Positions 5,527-8,177 of a stretch of 8,177 nucleotides of DNA are shown here, one piece after another. The notes under the pieces were generated by a model, which was given only the letters and a program-made list of their open reading frames with translations, had not been told where the DNA came from and ran no database searches. The position numbers and the translations under genes are program-made. Positions within the stretch are counted from its first letter, which is position 1, and the number at the start of each line of letters is the position of its first letter. The stretch is from Neptunomonas sp. (lineage in GTDB: Bacteria; Pseudomonadota; Gammaproteobacteria; Pseudomonadales; Balneatricaceae): positions 1 to 8,177 of the forward strand of contig SDWN01000413.1 in assembly GCA_004195305.1 (NCBI GenBank), in the 5' to 3' direction.

Positions 5527-8005
5527 GGTGATTCAGTATTACGCCTTATTAATTGGATTGTGTTTGGCGACAGCGAGCTGGTCCGGAAATACGCTTGATT
5601 CCCGCCGTACATCGAATATCACGGTTACCAAACACAACCTCTCGACCAGCGGCACGGGAGTGGTTAAGTCACAGGTTTCTGCTGCAGGTACGTCGCAGAT
5701 CTGTGTCTTTTGCCATACCCCGCATGGTTCGACACTGGACCTTTCCGTGGCCGCCCCGTTATGGAATAAGCAGTTCAGTTCAGCCACTTACACCAAGTAC
5801 GACTCGGCTTCGATACAGGCCACCATCGATGGTAACCCCGGAGGTAGTTCTAAGTTGTGCCTGTCGTGTCACGACGGCACCCTAGCGATTGGCCAGGTCA
5901 ATGTGATCGACGGCAGTGTTAATCAGACGATAGCTATGCAGGGGGTGCAGGGGGATGGGAGTATGCCACTCGCGATTGATGGCTATACCCGCAATCTGGG
6001 CACTGATCTTAGCAACGATCACCCGATATCGCTGGTCTACGATAGTGTCTTGGCCGGTGCCGATGGTGAGCTCTATGATCCCAGCAACGATGTCGCAGGT
6101 CAGGGTGCTCAGGTCGGGATTCGTGGTAGCAGTGGGGTTGCTAATCAGCCCCGATTTGTTTTAGAGGGAGCGGCAGAGGCGACCGCTAAGATGCAGTGTA
6201 CCACCTGCCATGACCCTCATCTGGCCGGACTGGCTGAGGATGCCGATACGAATTCCAATACCGATACCACGATCAAATTCTTACGAGGCAACCGGTTCCA
6301 GCGTGTCACCGAGCCCGCCGAAGGGCTGTTTAATGAGGATAACGATATCCTCTGTCTGGCCTGCCATGATAAGGCGGGTTGGGCTGACTCGGCCCATGCG
6401 CGCAGCGATGTAGCGGATGAGCGCTACGAAAACAGCGCTGCGAACCTGCGTGAATTTCCGATCGATATGGAGGTCTGGGAAGCGGGTTGTTTGAATTGTC
6501 ATGATACGCATTCCCAGCAGGGGTCGAGACGCTTGCTGCGGCAAGGCTCGACCGGCAGCTCTCAGGCCAGTTCAGCCATCGAGGAGACCTGCTACCAGTG
6601 CCATCAGCTTAAGGGTGTCAGCAATGCGTTGCAGGATGCGATCGGCTACGATGTGGCCGATATTCGGAGTGACTTTACCTCCGCCTATCGGATGCCGATC
6701 ACGACCGTTGATCAGGAGGATGCGACTCAGGAAGTGCATGAGATAACGGATAAGGATTTTTCAGAATCAACCGCTAAATTAGCCGTTAGGCACGTTGAGT
6801 GTACCGATTGTCACAATCCGCATCGGCTCAAGAAGACCCAGCGAATCGATAACTATCAGGCTGCCAGTCCGGATGCCGAGCCCACGCATGCGCATGTCAG
6901 TGGCCATACTAATATCGCCTCGGGTGTTCTGACCGGCACCTACGGCGTTGAGCCGCGTTACAGCAGTACGGTTTTCAGTCCCGAATCTACCACCATCGAC
7001 ACGATTACCTTTAACGATAAAAAAGGGATGCCCTCCGGCGCGGTGGTCGATTCGCTAGATCCGGATAGCTATGGCTTCGTTACCCGCGAATATCAGGTCT
7101 GCATGAAATGTCACTCTAATAATGCCTTTGGTGTCGTTCCTCCAAGCCTCAATTCGAGCGGTAACGGGGGCTCCGGTGGTGTGAACGGTGTGACCGAGGT
7201 GACTAACCAGGCGATGGAGTTCCAGGCCCCTGCGGGGCATGTCGGCGAGGGCACAGGCACTGGGACACCGGCTAACTGGGGGGTCGTGAGCGGCAGCGTA
7301 ACCAATAACCACCGCTCCTGGCATCCGGTGATGAAGCCGACCGGGCGTACTGCCGGGGTTAGAAATGCCAGCGCCAATCAGTGGCTTTCGCCCTGGAATG
7401 GCGCGGTCGGGACACAGACCATGTACTGTTCCGACTGTCACGGTAGTAATACGGCCAACGGTAGCTCGGCGCCGGACAACAAGGGTACCCCTGCAGATCC
7501 GACCGATGATGCCCCTTGGGGGCCGCACGGCTCGATCAACCCCTTCATACTGAAGGGCGATTGGAACCTGAGTGTTACGCCCACGCCCGTCGATGCTCTC
7601 TGTTTTCGCTGCCATGATACCAACTACCGTTCGGATAAAGGTGATACCACGTCCGGCTTCAATGATGACTCGGCGGGTGATGGCGGGGTCGGCAAAGGCG
7701 ATCTGCACGATTACCATGTAGACAGGATCGGCACCCTCAAGTGTACCTGGTGTCATGTGGCCCTGCCGCACGGCTGGAAGAACAAAGCATTTCTGGTCAA
7801 TATCAACGATATCGGGCCTGAGTGCGCCGGGCATACGGTGGGTGAGGGGCTCGTGAGTATAACTCCTGAAGAGGGTTTTACCTGTGCGCCTTACTACCAG
7901 AATGCCTTTGCCAGGATCAATAGTTTCCAAAAGAGCGGTGAATGGACGCCCGCCAGTTGTGCTGGCAAGGATTACATGATAGATAATTGCAGTAATCCCA
8001 ACTAA
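5516..8005 (+). CDS. Exported eleven-heme c-type cytochrome (doubled-CXXCH type)
   Basis: This 829-residue protein has an N-terminal signal peptide (core YYALLIGLCLATA, cut near SWSG) and eleven CXXCH heme sites, at residues 63, 115, 228, 280, 325, 359, 429, 529, 638, 696 and 743. Twenty further histidines (including HTPH, HDPH and HNPH beside heme sites) are enough for bis-His ligation of every heme. Blocks such as CVFCHTPHG, CLSCHDGTLAIG and SNDHPISL are typical of the doubled-CXXCH family of large respiratory or extracellular cytochromes. Residues 545-560 form a Gly/Ser/Asn-rich linker. The last 65 residues have four non-heme cysteines (770, 790, 805, 825). No transmembrane helix, lipobox or C-terminal anchor is seen, so it is secreted or periplasmic. 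The ATG at 5516 overlaps the propeller gene by 11 bases; GTG 5528 has a better ribosome site (GGGGG, 5 bases away) but loses the only basic n-region residue. Terminal reductase, conduit or filament subunit are all possible. Confidence 0.9.
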   Translation: MGARVIQYYALLIGLCLATASWSGNTLDSRRTSNITVTKHNLSTSGTGVVKSQVSAAGTSQICVFCHTPHGSTLDLSVAAPLWNKQFSSATYTKYDSASIQATIDGNPGGSSKLCLSCHDGTLAIGQVNVIDGSVNQTIAMQGVQGDGSMPLAIDGYTRNLGTDLSNDHPISLVYDSVLAGADGELYDPSNDVAGQGAQVGIRGSSGVANQPRFVLEGAAEATAKMQCTTCHDPHLAGLAEDADTNSNTDTTIKFLRGNRFQRVTEPAEGLFNEDNDILCLACHDKAGWADSAHARSDVADERYENSAANLREFPIDMEVWEAGCLNCHDTHSQQGSRRLLRQGSTGSSQASSAIEETCYQCHQLKGVSNALQDAIGYDVADIRSDFTSAYRMPITTVDQEDATQEVHEITDKDFSESTAKLAVRHVECTDCHNPHRLKKTQRIDNYQAASPDAEPTHAHVSGHTNIASGVLTGTYGVEPRYSSTVFSPESTTIDTITFNDKKGMPSGAVVDSLDPDSYGFVTREYQVCMKCHSNNAFGVVPPSLNSSGNGGSGGVNGVTEVTNQAMEFQAPAGHVGEGTGTGTPANWGVVSGSVTNNHRSWHPVMKPTGRTAGVRNASANQWLSPWNGAVGTQTMYCSDCHGSNTANGSSAPDNKGTPADPTDDAPWGPHGSINPFILKGDWNLSVTPTPVDALCFRCHDTNYRSDKGDTTSGFNDDSAGDGGVGKGDLHDYHVDRIGTLKCTWCHVALPHGWKNKAFLVNINDIGPECAGHTVGEGLVSITPEEGFTCAPYYQNAFARINSFQKSGEWTPASCAGKDYMIDNCSNPN

Positions 8006-8011
8006 GCGCCG

Positions 8012-8177
8012 ATGCAATCACCGGCCCGCTTTGTACTTATAGTTAAATTGGCTTCGCTGAAGCTGACCCTGGCGTGCCTGCTGCTGTTGTTGGTGGCGGT
8101 CGCGCTGGCGTATCTCAATGCTGCGGATTCTTACGCGCAGCGATCTCTGGCCCCCTGGTTCCTGGTGCCGCCGCTGA
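8012..8177 (+). CDS. ResB-like cytochrome c maturation protein, 3'-truncated by window edge
   Basis: Only the first 55 residues are present. A basic N-terminus leads into ASLKLTLACLLLLLVAVALA, a transmembrane helix (about residues 14-33) of the kind that opens ResB/Ccs1 proteins, followed by a loop and APWFLVPPL, which resembles the start of the second ResB helix. ResB works with CcsA (ResC) to deliver heme to the outer face of the cytoplasmic membrane and attach it to CXXCH apocytochromes (System II). The ATG lies 6 bases after the stop of the eleven-heme cytochrome gene, so it is surely in the same operon. That position fits a dedicated heme-attachment factor. The ribosome site is weak, which suggests translational coupling. 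The family call rests on a short N-terminus and could be wrong: a different multi-pass membrane protein cannot be excluded. Confidence 0.6.
   Translation, partial: MQSPARFVLIVKLASLKLTLACLLLLLVAVALAYLNAADSYAQRSLAPWFLVPPL

Noticed and set aside
7823..7834. CAGH near residue 770 of the large cytochrome as a twelfth heme site
   Set aside because: It lacks the second cysteine of CXXCH, and the other cysteines of the tail are too far away.
7055..8017. Long minus-strand open frame (320 codons) opposite the large cytochrome gene
   Set aside because: It lies wholly antisense to a gene with eleven conserved heme motifs and a signal peptide, has no recognisable domain, and reflects codon bias of the plus-strand gene.

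Overview
The window looks like chromosomal DNA of moderate GC from a bacterium of the Pseudomonadota, most likely a gammaproteobacterium able to respire without oxygen. The main clues are a UbiT (YhbT)-type ubiquinone accessory protein, a YfaZ-family outer-membrane protein, and a run of multiheme c-type cytochrome genes. No rRNA, tRNA, CRISPR array or intact mobile element was seen.

Region 1 (1-1180): the 3' end of a family-4 glycosyltransferase gene for surface polysaccharide synthesis, cut by the window edge and followed by a good intrinsic terminator. Region 2 (1181-2305): a divergent pair, a YfaZ-like outer-membrane protein on the minus strand and a small secreted cysteine-containing protein of unknown function on the plus strand. 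Region 3 (2306-2624): about 320 bases without a recognised gene. It holds hairpins, a strong ribosome-binding site followed by a six-codon ORF, and an unexplained 45-codon open frame. Region 4 (2625-3327): ubiT on the minus strand, then a 169-base divergent regulatory region with a plausible promoter and two palindromes. Region 5 (3328-8177): a tightly packed plus-strand operon.

The operon encodes two tandem triheme c7-type cytochromes whose genes overlap by ATGA, a six-bladed NHL beta-propeller lipoprotein, an 829-residue exported cytochrome with eleven CXXCH sites, and the start of a ResB-like cytochrome c maturation protein that runs off the window. At least 17 covalent hemes are encoded before the window ends. 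Export signals are seen or likely on all four complete proteins. The simplest reading is an envelope or extracellular electron-transfer module: small periplasmic trihemes, a large exported cytochrome, a lipoprotein propeller as accessory factor, and its own heme-attachment component. The propeller-plus-multiheme pairing recalls Geobacter extracellular cytochrome loci, but no outer-membrane porin is present in this window, so the cell-surface role is inferred. Divergence from ubiT, part of oxygen-independent ubiquinone synthesis, suggests the operon serves anaerobic respiration.
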